From Lytechinus variegatus (lineage: Eukaryota > Echinodermata > Echinoidea > Temnopleuroida > Toxopneustidae): a DNA stretch of 64,000 nucleotides. The DNA lies in contig NC_054751.1 of NCBI RefSeq assembly GCF_018143015.1, positions 30,705,783 to 30,769,782 of the forward strand, in the 5' to 3' direction. The notes beneath the pieces were generated by a model. That model was not told the DNA's origin. It saw nothing but the letters and a program-made list of their open reading frames with translations, and searched no databases. The first letter of the stretch is position 1; each line of letters starts with the position of its first letter. Of the stretch, positions 12,384 to 22,802 are shown piece after piece. Position numbers and translations under genes: made by a program.

Positions 12384-15300
12384 TCACCTAACACCCGGAT
12401 CCATGTTCTGAAATTCATCAAGAGCCTTTACTATATCCTCCAATGTCCATTTCTCTTCTGGCAATGCATGCTGGTCTAGCTGGAAGCAACCTTGCTTCGT
12501 CCGACACAACCCTGTCATGAATGCACAAGTTCCGAGACCTGAAGAAAAAGACAGAAAATGTGGGATTGTTGTTTTATAGTTAAAATCTCCCCCCCCCACC
12601 TTGTACTACTGTTATTCTACTATTTCAAGACCCATGTCTCAGAGGCAATTGAAACAACAGGGGCCACATGACAATTTCATTGTGTGTTTTCATTGTCCAG
12701 ACCCCCCCCCCCCCCCCTGTACAGTTATATGTAGTTTCTATGTATGTTTTTCTTTCATAAGAGTAGGGATGAGAATTAGGACTCTATGGTTCACTGAAAC
12801 TTAAAATACTTTAGTCCTTTTTTTTTGGGGGGGGGGGGGCTTTTTCTTCTTTCAAGTATAATATCAGTATAATGACATTCATGAACAGATAACTGGATTA
12901 AAATGAGGATGATGATAAAAATGTATACATGATAATATACAGTGGTGCTCAAAAGTTACTGACCCTACGGCCTACCAGAAAATAAAAGCAATTTTAAGTG
13001 TAGCTGCTATGTTTTAAATATGTAATTGTGAAGTCAGCTGATAAAATATTACATTCAATGAGGTAAGTTACTCTGAAGCAGTGTATTTTGTGGTAGGGGT
13101 TCACTCACTTTTAGCACAACATTATAATGATAAAAGTTAATACATTAGTATACTTACTCTTTCCAATATCATGGATTAGTTTTCTCACATAGAATCCTCC
13201 CCCACAATGGACTTCTAATCAAGGATAATAAAAGGTGAAAAAAAAAGTTATTACAAATTTGATGGAATGAATGTAAAGCTCGGGCAGTAAAATACAAGAA
13301 TGGAACACAGTCAAATTCCTAATTTCAAATACAAATTCATTTTATTCTAAATAATCATCAAATTGTACATTTATATATAGAAGTATTATTATTTATTCGG
13401 CACTTAATCAAAAACAAGACAGCATGTACAATGCAAGATTTAGAAATGGTACAAACATACAAATAGTTTTTAGACCCTATCTCACCCAACCAGGTAGCCT
13501 GTGTAGGGAATAGGTCAACTTAATGGCCATGGCCCACAGGCCTTCCCTCCCGTTACAAAACTGAAAATTTCACAAAATTCACTAAAAGTGTGCACAAAAT
13601 CCTTTCATTTTCATTCTGAAAAATACAAAAGCGCCATAAAGGCAAGTTTGGTCGCTAATTTGTTTCCTTGTTTTCTACATTCCCCCCCCCCCCTGTAAAA
13701 CTTGTGTTAAGTCAAGATTCGGTCTCGGCGGGTTGAGGGAAGTGTGTGTGGTAAATCTACCTATTTCAAAATTCGGTGGATGAAATCGTAGACACTGTAA
13801 ATCGTACACTTTGACTGGCCTGGCTGCTTTGGGTTGTACAACCTCTCCACTTGCTGCTATGTCAGACATGCGCTTTCCATCCACCTTCAAAGCTGAATAA
13901 CTGCAAAGTTATAGGCGATTACACTGTTATACCTTCTTTTAAAGCCCATAGTTATTTCTTATTTAAACACCACCTGTGCAAGACCCAATCTACTCAAATA
14001 GTAGCTAGATCCTGATCTCAAATGTTATATTTTATTTGCAATCCTTTATTACAACTAAACACCAAATAATTTTCCACTCAGGCTACTCTTTATATCATGC
14101 ACAATATTCGCTAAGAATAAAATGTTTACATTATGCTTCCAAGCATGTTTAATAATCCATAAATATCAAATTAATACCATTATTTTCTGATGAACTAGAT
14201 GATACAATTTGGGCTTTAAGACTACCCTTATGCTCATTCTTAAAAGAAAAGTCATTAATGATAGAGGATGCTAAATATCCTCTAAAATAACATTTAAAGC
14301 GTCAAAAAAAATGCATGGATTCAACTACACTTTGTAAAAATGTAACTATGATATTGCCTATCATACACACAATTGAACCTTTACTAAAGCTCGAGTCAGA
14401 ATTTTACTCACACAGGTGGAACTTGAAGAATGTCACCCAGGAAGGTTTCCAGACTCTTCTCAAACACAGATTTGGTCACATGATCTGCAACAGAGAAAGC
14501 ATACAGTAATCAATATACGGTACAAATAATATACACGTCATCCAGGGCGTTAGTAAGAATTATACACACAATGTTTCTTTGGAATAGTTTGAACACATTT
14601 GGACTGTTTCAAACATGGCAGCAATTATTCTAATGCCTGACAAAATGATGTGTACTATTTATCCTCTCTCAAAACTAACTGGTCAACACAACTGGTCATT
14701 AGCTGTTTAGCACCAGCATATTTTCCTGTTAGCTAAAATACATGACTTAATATCAGACAATCATTTGATTTGGATCCATATTATCATTTTATTATATTAT
14801 TCTAAATTATGATCTTAGTACACATGTGCCTTGTTAAGCAGCTCTCTAAAAATTCAGAAAACAAAATTTTATTTTCAACTTAGGCCGAAATTCACAAAGT
14901 GTATTTTATCTAAATGAACAAATATAAACTACATTTATAGATTGATTGATCCACATTTATATTGTGCCATGTATCTGTTAAAAACATTCATAGGTGCAGG
15001 CTCATCTGACTGAATTATTACTACACATCCGCTGAAATACATGTGAGTTTGCAGCATAATTTCACAGGGCGAATGAGGAAGTTCCAAAAGCGTGGAGCAA
15101 TGGATGAAAAGGCACGGTCTCCATATCCCCTTAGGTGTGCAGAGATGCCAAGTTCAAAGACCAGCTATGCGTGAGATTTTCTGTGAATCTGAGTGAGATC
15201 ACAGACATTGTGTACAATGTATATAGGCTGTGATAGTTGCGTGAGACAGAGATTTGAGGGGATGAACAAGAGTCCAAAATGCTTTCAAGAGTCTATCGCA

Positions 15301-17891
15301 TAATGCGTGAGACTTGGTAGCTCTGGGTGTGTGATGGGTGCATGAGGAGTGACACCAGTGCCAGATGAGCGCAAGCCAGGATGTAGACATCGTTGTTCTA
15401 TGAGGGGAGGTCATATATCCTGGAACTAATGGACAGTGGTGAAAGTCAAGAGGATTTTAAAACTAGATGGGACAGATGGATGGACAAGAGGAAGGGCATT
15501 AGCAATGCTCTGGATTTCATCTTACATGGCATAAAGTGAGATAATTAAAAAAATAAACTCACCAATTTTATTTTTTTACAACAAGTGCTAACCTTGTTAC
15601 CATAGATGCATATAGCATTTCCATTTATTTGAAAGCAGGACTTTCCAAATTTACCAAACTTACCAAATTGTGCTGTCTCGACTTCTTTCCCAGATGCATC
15701 CATCGTGTCTGTTGCCTTGCCTAGCCTTCCTTGGGCTACATACACCTTTAGCAAACCAGATTGAAATAAAAATTTATTTATCTCATTTAGAATTATTGTT
15801 ATGTAGTAAATGATCACATAGAATGGAGAGACGAGGACTGACTGTGTTCCATTCTGGAGCTGCATACTTGATATCTTGTATTTTATCAATCAAATTGTTC
15901 CCAGCGGCCCTTATTCTGAACCGGCTTTAAATTAAACTCTGGTTTAAAAATGTGGTTTAACCGTATTGAGAGCTATTTGGGGCACAACTCCCTAATAGTA
16001 CACATCCTGTTTATTAACTCATTTGACACACAAATTGTGCGTAATTTTCTATTGAAATATTCTAAAGTAATTTTCTTCATTATGAAAGCAACAGGAAATA
16101 CAATGGTAAACATAAGAGATATACAATATAAACAGAATTTTTGAATTATTGGCTCCCCAGAATTTTAGCACAGAATACGGGCCACTGAATATTGTAGATT
16201 AATTAACAGTGACAGTGAACTTTTCAATTCAAATCAGTTGGCTCATTTAAGTTTTAACCAACATGGGATGCCTTCTCAATATTATATGCACTAAATTCAT
16301 TACCATAAATGCATAATAAATGTATAAAATGTGCCATAAACCATGGTTTCACAATGCAGATTTAAAACCATCATAGTGAATTCTGTACTTTTAAACAGAG
16401 GGCTGTTGGTTTAAATCTCAGCCATGACCGATTTCCTTCAGAAAGGTAATCCACAATACAGTATGCTGCACTTGAAAAGGGTGAGGTGAATGGGCACTAG
16501 CAGGAAGTAATTCCTCAAAAAGCTACTAGCAATGGAATCGGTTGCAGAGTTTAGCCAGGGTAATATAGGAGCACCTAACAAGGTGGATATGTGAGCTATA
16601 AAAATATTTCCTATATTACATTTATTTTTATTTAATGTTTACCTTCCCTCCTTGAAGAAATGATGAGAGTAACTTGGTACCTCTCCCGCATCCAATCACG
16701 AGCACACCAGTGGCGTTCATATCCAGAGTTCCTCCATGACCCATTTTAGGGAGTTTTATCCATTTCTGATCATCAGCTCGTAGGGCATATGAACCACTGT
16801 AATTGAATAAAAAATGGGACACAATTTACATTTAATATCAGACAAGTTCATCAATATGAATAAAAATTGTGATGACAGTGTAGTTCTCATTTTCAATAAA
16901 TTTGTTTCCATTATTAGCTCAGAGTTTTGCCTCAGGATCAGAATACTTTCTGATGATATATTACGTTAACATATTCACGCTTGAGCTGTGTATATAGGGA
17001 AGTGGAATCCGCATACATCCGTTATTCCAAAGGTTCGTTATTCCGAAGGTTCATTATTCCGAAGGTTCGTAAGTACGAAAATGAAATGAGGTTCGTAATT
17101 CTGAAGATTTGTTAGTCCGAAAACAAAGTGAAGTTCGTAATTCCGAAGACTCGTTAATCCGAAAACGAAATGAGGTTCGTAATTCCGAAGGTTCGTTATT
17201 CCGAAAACGTAATGATTAATAACGCCAAAAATGTTCGGATTAATGAACCCTTTCACGTTTTCACATTAACGAACATCGAGGTATAGGCAATTTACGTGTT
17301 TCAGAATTATGAACCTTCTGAATTACGAAGTGTAACCACAGCAATCAACTACATAAATGTATATATCCCTTTACATATCTGCAATCACAGTTCTCCCAGA
17401 ACATCCCTAAACACTTTTTTTTTTCATTTTTAAAATAATATTCTATTGAAGTATTTCTACAGACCCTAATTCAAAGAATCCTTGAATGCACAAAAATCAA
17501 GAAGTTTACCTTTCTTTTTTCTTAATATATCTTTGACACCCTCAACATGCAATACATTGCATTTAAACCAGAAAAAGCTATATCCTTGTACACAATTTTT
17601 CTGGTCATTCATGATATCTATTGTCAAATACCCTCACCCCCCCCCACCCCATAATGATAAAAGGTCCAACCCTTGAGCATTCTGAGCCTGTCCATCTCCT
17701 CCCAGACCCTCGGTCTTTTCTGCATTCTTGAGGTCTCTGAGCAATGCAGCCTTCACTCTGTCTACGACCTTCGCCGATGTGATACCCGCTGGCTTCCTCA
17801 CAGCAAACAGGCCATTTAACTTTGAGAGATGCATCAGGATGTTTTGTTCCATATATCCTTGATTCGGCTTCCAATCAGATGCATCAAGCAT
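12384..17891 (-). CDS. TRUB1: TRUB1, mRNA/tRNA pseudouridine synthase
   Basis: TruB-family enzyme that isomerises U to pseudouridine at the T-loop of tRNA (U55) and at matching stem-loops in mRNA. Seven exons: 17891-17671, 16796-16643, 15745-15664, 14484-14412, 13900-13761, 13214-13158 and 12538-12384. All phases close, giving 293 residues (human about 349). Landmarks are [17 protein letters not shown] (residues 24-40), the catalytic motif [17 protein letters not shown] with Asp about 99, [52 protein letters not shown] and [19 protein letters not shown]; each has an obvious human TRUB1 counterpart. An in-frame TGA two codons before ATG 17891 supports a start there; Met14 and Met20 are alternatives. 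The exon 1 donor is a weak GTTGG. Intron 1 holds a minisatellite; intron 2 holds a foldback and a SINE. Confidence 0.95.
14940..15480. repeat. Probable old repeat remnant in TRUB1 intron 3
   Basis: The stretch reads like a decayed repeat: GGAAGTTCCAAAAGCGTGG followed by GAAAAGGCACGGTCTCC resembles a segment common in deuterostome interspersed repeats. I cannot assign a family from one copy. Confidence 0.3.
15905..16187. mobile_element. Foldback MITE, family H (GGCCCxTATTCTGAA ends)
   Basis: The left end GGCCCTTATTCTGAACCGG faces the inverse-type right end CACAGAATACGGGCC. Inside the left end are repeated GGTTTAAA/TTTAAACC segments. Other copies lie at 34699-35012 and 42766-43147. It is in TRUB1 intron 2. 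Confidence 0.75.
16395..16620 (+). mobile_element. SINE type A, 5'-truncated
   Basis: Begins in the B-box region (GGTTTAAATCTCAGCC) and continues through the TGCTGCACTTGAAAAGGGTGAGG and GGGTAATATAGGAGC segments that match the copy at 39846-40135. It is in TRUB1 intron 2. Confidence 0.65.
17021..17330. repeat. ATTCCGAA minisatellite with an inverted terminal copy
   Basis: Repeated GGTTCGTTATTCCGAA / GAGGTTCGTAATTCCGAA units of about 40 bp, diverged from one another. The last segment (about 17300-17330) carries the unit in inverse orientation (GAACCTTCTGAATTACGAAG). Open frames across it are repeat artefacts. TRUB1 intron 1. Confidence 0.85.
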
Positions 17892-18019
17892 GCATCAGAG
17901 TCCGTCACTGACCAATTATTCAAGTATTTCACACCACATAATTAGCCTGTCCACAAAGTGTCAAAGATAGCCCGTAAAAAAAATTAAGTTATATGAAAAC
18001 TGATTAGACTTTGTAAACT

Positions 18020-18604
18020 TTAAATCAATCACTCCAACAAAAAATGATTTGAATAGAAAGAGAACAATTAAACAAGAATAATGCTGAAAATTTCATCAAA
18101 ATCGGATTTAAAATTAAAAAGATTATGACATTTTAAAGTTTTGCTAAACTGCACAAAACAGTTATATGCACATCATGGTCAGTATGCAAATAAGGGGATT
18201 GATGACATCACCCACTCATTATTTCTTTTGTACATTATTATATGAAATATTTGAATTTTCTCCTCATTGTCATGTGAGCAAAGTTTCATTCCTGCCTTAA
18301 CAATGTGGAATTTGATTAAACACTTTTTTGTTCAATTAAACAAGATGGTATTATAATAGTCAAATCCGTAAAAAATGAAACATTGTATAATTCAAACAAT
18401 AAGAAACAAAAGAAATAGTGAGTGACATAATCAACTCTCTCATTTGCATGTATCAGAGTTGAGCATAGAACCGTTTTGGGAAAAATAAGCGACACTTTAA
18501 AATGTCCCAAAAAAATTTTCCATCAGATTTTGATGAAGTTTTCAGCATTGTTTGATTTTTCTCTATTCATTCAAATCAATTTTTTTCTGGGATGGACTTG
18601 AACT
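18020..18604. mobile_element. TTAA foldback, family F3 (diverged)
   Basis: The left half has GAAAATTTCATCAAAATCGG and CAAAACAGTTATATGCACAT, the right half the inverse segments, and it ends GGATGGACTTGAACT beside TTAA (18605-18608). The left terminus is worn. It is the same family as 20666, 55228, 58794 and 63530. Confidence 0.7.
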
Positions 18605-18887
18605 TTAATATTATCATCAATATCATTACTATACATTCATTACAGATCTAATCAATAACATTCAAAACTACCATTATATTGATATCATACTCGGCGTAAT
18701 AATTGTAAAGTGGTTGTTCCACTGAAACTCAGCTCAGCAAAAATGTCAAAAATTGTTACATAATTGATCCACAGAAACCAGATCACCATCATCATTTGAA
18801 ATCAGACATTTCTAAACAATATTTCAGAATATTTTTTGTGTTTCATTTAAACATTACCTATCAGATCTATAATTAGAATAGTGATAG

Positions 18888-19070
18888 TACGTTGTGGCGT
18901 GCGCCTGTAATCCAAGCTGTGGGGAAGTTACAAATTGATGCAGAGGTTCGAGGTTCGAGCCCTGGTCACGTCTTTCGGATGGTGACGTTAAAGGTCGGTC
19001 CCAGACGTAAATAATCATATCTGATTGATACACGTCTGACAAAACTCAAACACACACACCCACACACTGA
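18888..19070 (+). mobile_element. SINE with a 7SL-like 5' end, copy 1
   Basis: Starts GTTGTGGCGTGCGCCTG and continues TAATCCAAGCTGTGGGGAAG, strongly like the 5' Alu domain of 7SL RNA (GTGGCGCGTGCCTGTAGTCC, then CAGCT). A B-box-like GGTTCGAGGTTCGAGCCC follows at the spacing expected for an internal Pol III promoter. The body runs to GATACACGTCTGACAAAACT and a CA-rich tail. A near-identical copy lies inverted at 53410-53600. Confidence 0.75.
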
Positions 19071-19129
19071 TACCTGATAGCACAAAAAACCGCCCCACAC
19101 TGCACAGTCACAGGCCCGCTCAGTTAGAT

Positions 19130-19560
19130 CATGTCATGCCGCGACGTCTCGGCCTCGGTCGGGTCAAGTGTCGGTGGAACTGGAAGTGCAGCTGTAGATG
19201 TGCTCGAGATGCGGATTGAGTAAAAAATAAATAAAAACCCCGGGATAAAAACGTAAACCCTTCCCTCAAGTCATCAAGGAGCAACGTATTTGCTATATTT
19301 AGGTAACCCTTGCAAAGATTACGAAGTCTCTTGCGATTCCGATCCTGCGTTCAGCAGTCGTGGATATTCCTTGAAGAAGACATTCAATAGATTCCACTTT
19401 GCCTAACCCTATACAGGCTGAGCTAGCGCTAGCTGCGGTGTATTTCCGATCCGTGAGCTGAGGTGAGTGAGCCGGGGGATTCCCCTGTTCCGTTTGACGT
19501 GCCGCCCAGGGGGGGGGGTCATTACGCGTCAGCGAAGTTGTAAAATCTGACAAGTCTCCT
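19130..19560. promoter_or_regulatory. CpG-rich block upstream of TRUB1
   Basis: CpG-dense sequence (TGCCGCGACGTCTCGGCC; GCTAGCGCTAGCTGCGG; TTACGCGTCAGCG) in an otherwise AT-rich region, 1.2-1.7 kb upstream of the TRUB1 start. It may hold the TRUB1 promoter and a 5' non-coding exon, or may be repeat-derived; position and base composition are the only evidence. A minus-strand open stretch at 19553-19299 has no recognised domain. Confidence 0.35.
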
Positions 19561-20661
19561 TGATTTTGATTGGCTGAGAAGCATGTACTTGTTGCTATGA
19601 TAACTGGCGGATAAAACAGTTTTATAACCCGACCCCTCCCCGATTAGGAAAGATCATTTGGGGAGGGGAAAAACAATTACAATTTGGGGCCTATTATTTT
19701 TTGCCATTGTTCTAGTGATGATCTATTTTCTTCCTTCTTGACAACATGTGGCGGATCCAAGGAGGGCAGCCGGTACGTGCCCCCCTCCCCTTGAGAGCCA
19801 CAGTCGGAATTTGTAATGTAAAAATACTGTTTTTACCCAAGTGTGCCCCCCCCCCCCTTGAAATTGAAAACTTTTCGAAAATCTACAAATTTAGGTGAAA
19901 ACTTATTTTCGTATTTTATATGCATGTATGAGCTGAAATTAAGCTACATGTAACAGAATTCCTTGATATTCATTTATTGTTTCAAATAATCTCACTATTT
20001 ATATGCATAGCAAAAGCCCGAGCTAGTATAAGAGTGAAAGTAGTTTTGTGGAAAATGCGGTATACCGTTAAAAAAACGGATTTTACAGAAAAACAGCAGA
20101 TTTTGCAGAAAGCAATAACAGAATTCTTGAAACTTCATAAAACATGAAGTTTTCTTCAGTTTAACAGAACAGGTCTGTATATAAAAAGGGGAAAGGGTGT
20201 TTTCTTTAAGGAAATTTGTAAGTTTACAATAACTTACATCCCAAGTTACATACACCATATACCGATTTCCTGTAAGATTAAGCAATCTGGTTAGATTACA
20301 GGTGTTCTCGAGACTGCTGCAGGAACTTCTTTTATTTTCAGGATAAATTTTCTAACAGTGTACGTGCTAATCGATTTTTGTGCTAAAGTTGAAGATGGTT
20401 GAATGTAACATTAATGTTATTTAAACACTTTAAAATGCATGGAAATAGACATTAATTGAGATCGATACCTTTAATTGTAATATGTAAACATATTGTTGCA
20501 TATTAATGGGGTTTCTTGTCATTAAAGTAATATACCATGATAAAAAAGGGGGAATTTGATTTTAGAAAAAAAAATGAAAAAAAAAACAAAAGGAAGGATC
20601 GAGCCCCTCGATTCGATCACTGCCTTCAGGGGTTCCGACTGGGGCAAAGGGATTCAAGTTA
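19561..20661. other. Intergenic, transposon scraps only
   Basis: 19561-19625 resembles one arm of the foldback family at 41967-42367 (TTGATTTTGATTGGCTGAGA). GTGGCGGATCCAAGGAGGGC at 19748 resembles a hAT-type end, but no partner end was found. No gene seen. Confidence 0.4.
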
Positions 20662-20665
20662 TTAA

Positions 20666-21870
20666 AGGACAAGTCCACCCCAACTAAAAGTTGTTTTGAA
20701 TATAAAATAGGAAAAAATCCAACAAGCATAACACCGGCATAACACTGAAAATTTCATCAAAATTGGATGTAAAATTCGAAAAGTTATGACTAAAATTTCA
20801 CTTAATTTCACAAAACAGTTATATGCACATCGATCCTGTTCGGTATGCAAATGAGGAGACCATGACGTCATCCACTCACTATTTCTTTTGTATTAATTTT
20901 TATGATATGAAATTATGAATTATTCTAATTTTCTCATCATTGTCCTGTACGTGAGACAAAGTTTTATACCACCCTTAAAGGGGAATGAAACCTTTGGAAC
21001 AAATAGGCTTGTGTAGAAACAGAAAAATCAAAGAATAAGAATAAAGAAAGTTTGAGAAAAATCAGACAAATAGTGAGAAAGTTATGAGCATTTGAACATT
21101 GCAATCACTAATGCTATGGAGATCCTCACATTGGCAATGCGACAAGGATGTGTGATGTCACTGATGAACAACTTTCCCTTTGGTGGATTGTAAAATACCC
21201 TCAAAATGTCTCTTTTTGCTTTTTCTTATGATGAAACAAACTCTTTATCCATGATGTATTCTTCAAAAATATGTATTACATGCCCTCATGGAGACAGAAC
21301 ACATGATTTATGGATAGATGTGGGAGGCAATTCTAGTGAAATGGGGAGAGTTGTTCACAAGTGACATCACACATCTTTGTCGCATTGCCAATTTGCTATC
21401 TCCATAGCATTAGTGATCGCAATATTCAAATGCTCATAACTTTCTCATTATTGGTCCGATTTTTCTCGAACTTTCGTTGATCTATTTCTTTGATTTTTCT
21501 GTTTTCACACAAGCTATCTTGTTCCAATGGTTTCATTCTCCTTTAACGTCCATGTCGATGTGGTATTACCATTGTTATAACATCTTTTGGTTCAGTTAAG
21601 TTTGTCCTTATAATTGGTAAAAAATGAAATATTGTATAATTCAAACAATATCAAAAACAAAAGAAACAGTGAGTGATGGATATCATCGACTCTCTCATTT
21701 GCATGTCTCTGAGTTGTGTATATTGTTCTTTGCGAAAATATATAAGCAGAACTTTAAAAAGTCATAAATTTCTTATTTTACATCCGATTTCGATGAAATT
21801 TTCAGTGTTATGCTAGTTTGTTTTTTCTCTATTGATTCAAGTGAACATTTTCCAGGGGTGGACCTGACCT
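20666..21870. mobile_element. TTAA foldback, family F3, with a nested F2 element
   Basis: Ends AGGACAAGTCCACCCC and the inverse GGGGTGGACCTGACCT, with TTAA at 20662-20665 and 21871-21874. An F2 foldback (20979-21542) is inserted in its middle at another TTAA. Without it this element is about 637 bp. Inside are GAAAATTTCATCAAAATTGG, CAAAACAGTTATATGCACAT and ATGACGTCATCCACTCAC. Confidence 0.85.
20979..21542. mobile_element. TTAA foldback, family F2, nested in F3
   Basis: Starts AGGGGAATGAAACCTTTGG and ends with its inverse beside TTAA (20975-20978, 21543-21546). It is palindromic over most of its length, with CAATCACTAATGCTATGGAG and GTGATGTCAC motifs in both halves. It inserted into the F3 element, so it is the younger of the two. 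A shorter copy lies at 56554-56880. Confidence 0.85.
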
Positions 21871-22139
21871 TTAACAATCCTTCAAAAAGCATTAAGCAAT
21901 TAGGCCTTTAGCGAATATGAATTGTGAGTATGAATATGAATATACATTATGACATATAAGTACACGGGTAAAACTAAAACAATGAAAAGAACAAATACTT
22001 TAACTGCAGGAGAAAACAATTGAGCTACAATAGTATTAGCGAAATTAATGAGTTTGCCACCAGATTTATCAGAAGCCAGGTTTTTCATGAAAAAAATGGT
22101 GAAGAGTTATCGGGGAGTATTGTGCATGATTCAACCTTG

Positions 22140-22602
22140 TCATGTGATCAAGCATGTGATTTAAATGTCCCGCGCGCTAATTACGTCGCGCTATGTTTAC
22201 ATCGTACTTCCGGGTTGTCCTGGCCATCGCAAGCTCGCCGACGCGACGGCCGACTACGACTTTCTGCTGCGCTTCTCTTCTCATCAGTATTCTTGGATAA
22301 AAAACCCGTATTTTGCGGAATCTGAACGTGGCCGTTATCTCATACATGAACTTAATTCTCAACACAAAGCCGACAAAAGGAAGAGGATTATCTTCAATTC
22401 AAACGCTGACACTGACAGGAAAACATCGATCGTCGATTTTGTGTTGTATTGCGTACTTCTATCGTCATACAGTCCAAGCCAGGCCAGTGCATTGTTAATG
22501 CCACGTAAGCCTTATTTGGATAGGGCGTCAAGCGCGAGCTCACACAGCTCAGAGTCAGAGACGGTATACGAGCCCAAGACAACGAAGAGGTCACCGAAAT
22601 AG
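22140..22602 (+). promoter_or_regulatory. CpG-rich probable RNF103 promoter with a 145-codon open frame
   Basis: CpG-dense stretch 200-660 bp upstream of the RNF103 ATG. It contains TTACGTCGCGC (CRE-like) and CGTACTTCCGGGTT (ETS-like core). A plus-strand frame 22165-22602 (145 codons, MSRALITSRYVY to TTKRSPK) is open through it and matches no family I recognise. It could be an upstream ORF, a separate small gene, or chance in GC-rich DNA. Confidence 0.45.
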
Positions 22603-22802
22603 GATATTTTAATCCCTCGTTTTGAGAACTGATCTAGCTATAGCTCTACTAGTACTACTAGGAACTATAATTTCATTCAGCTGCGGTGAAAGCTTTATGT
22701 GAAGTAAAGAAAAGTGCAGATACAATGTCAAATATGACATAATCAAGGAATTTCACTTAGAGTTTATTTCCTCCTGAAGATCACTTTCATCTGGTATTAA
22801 AG

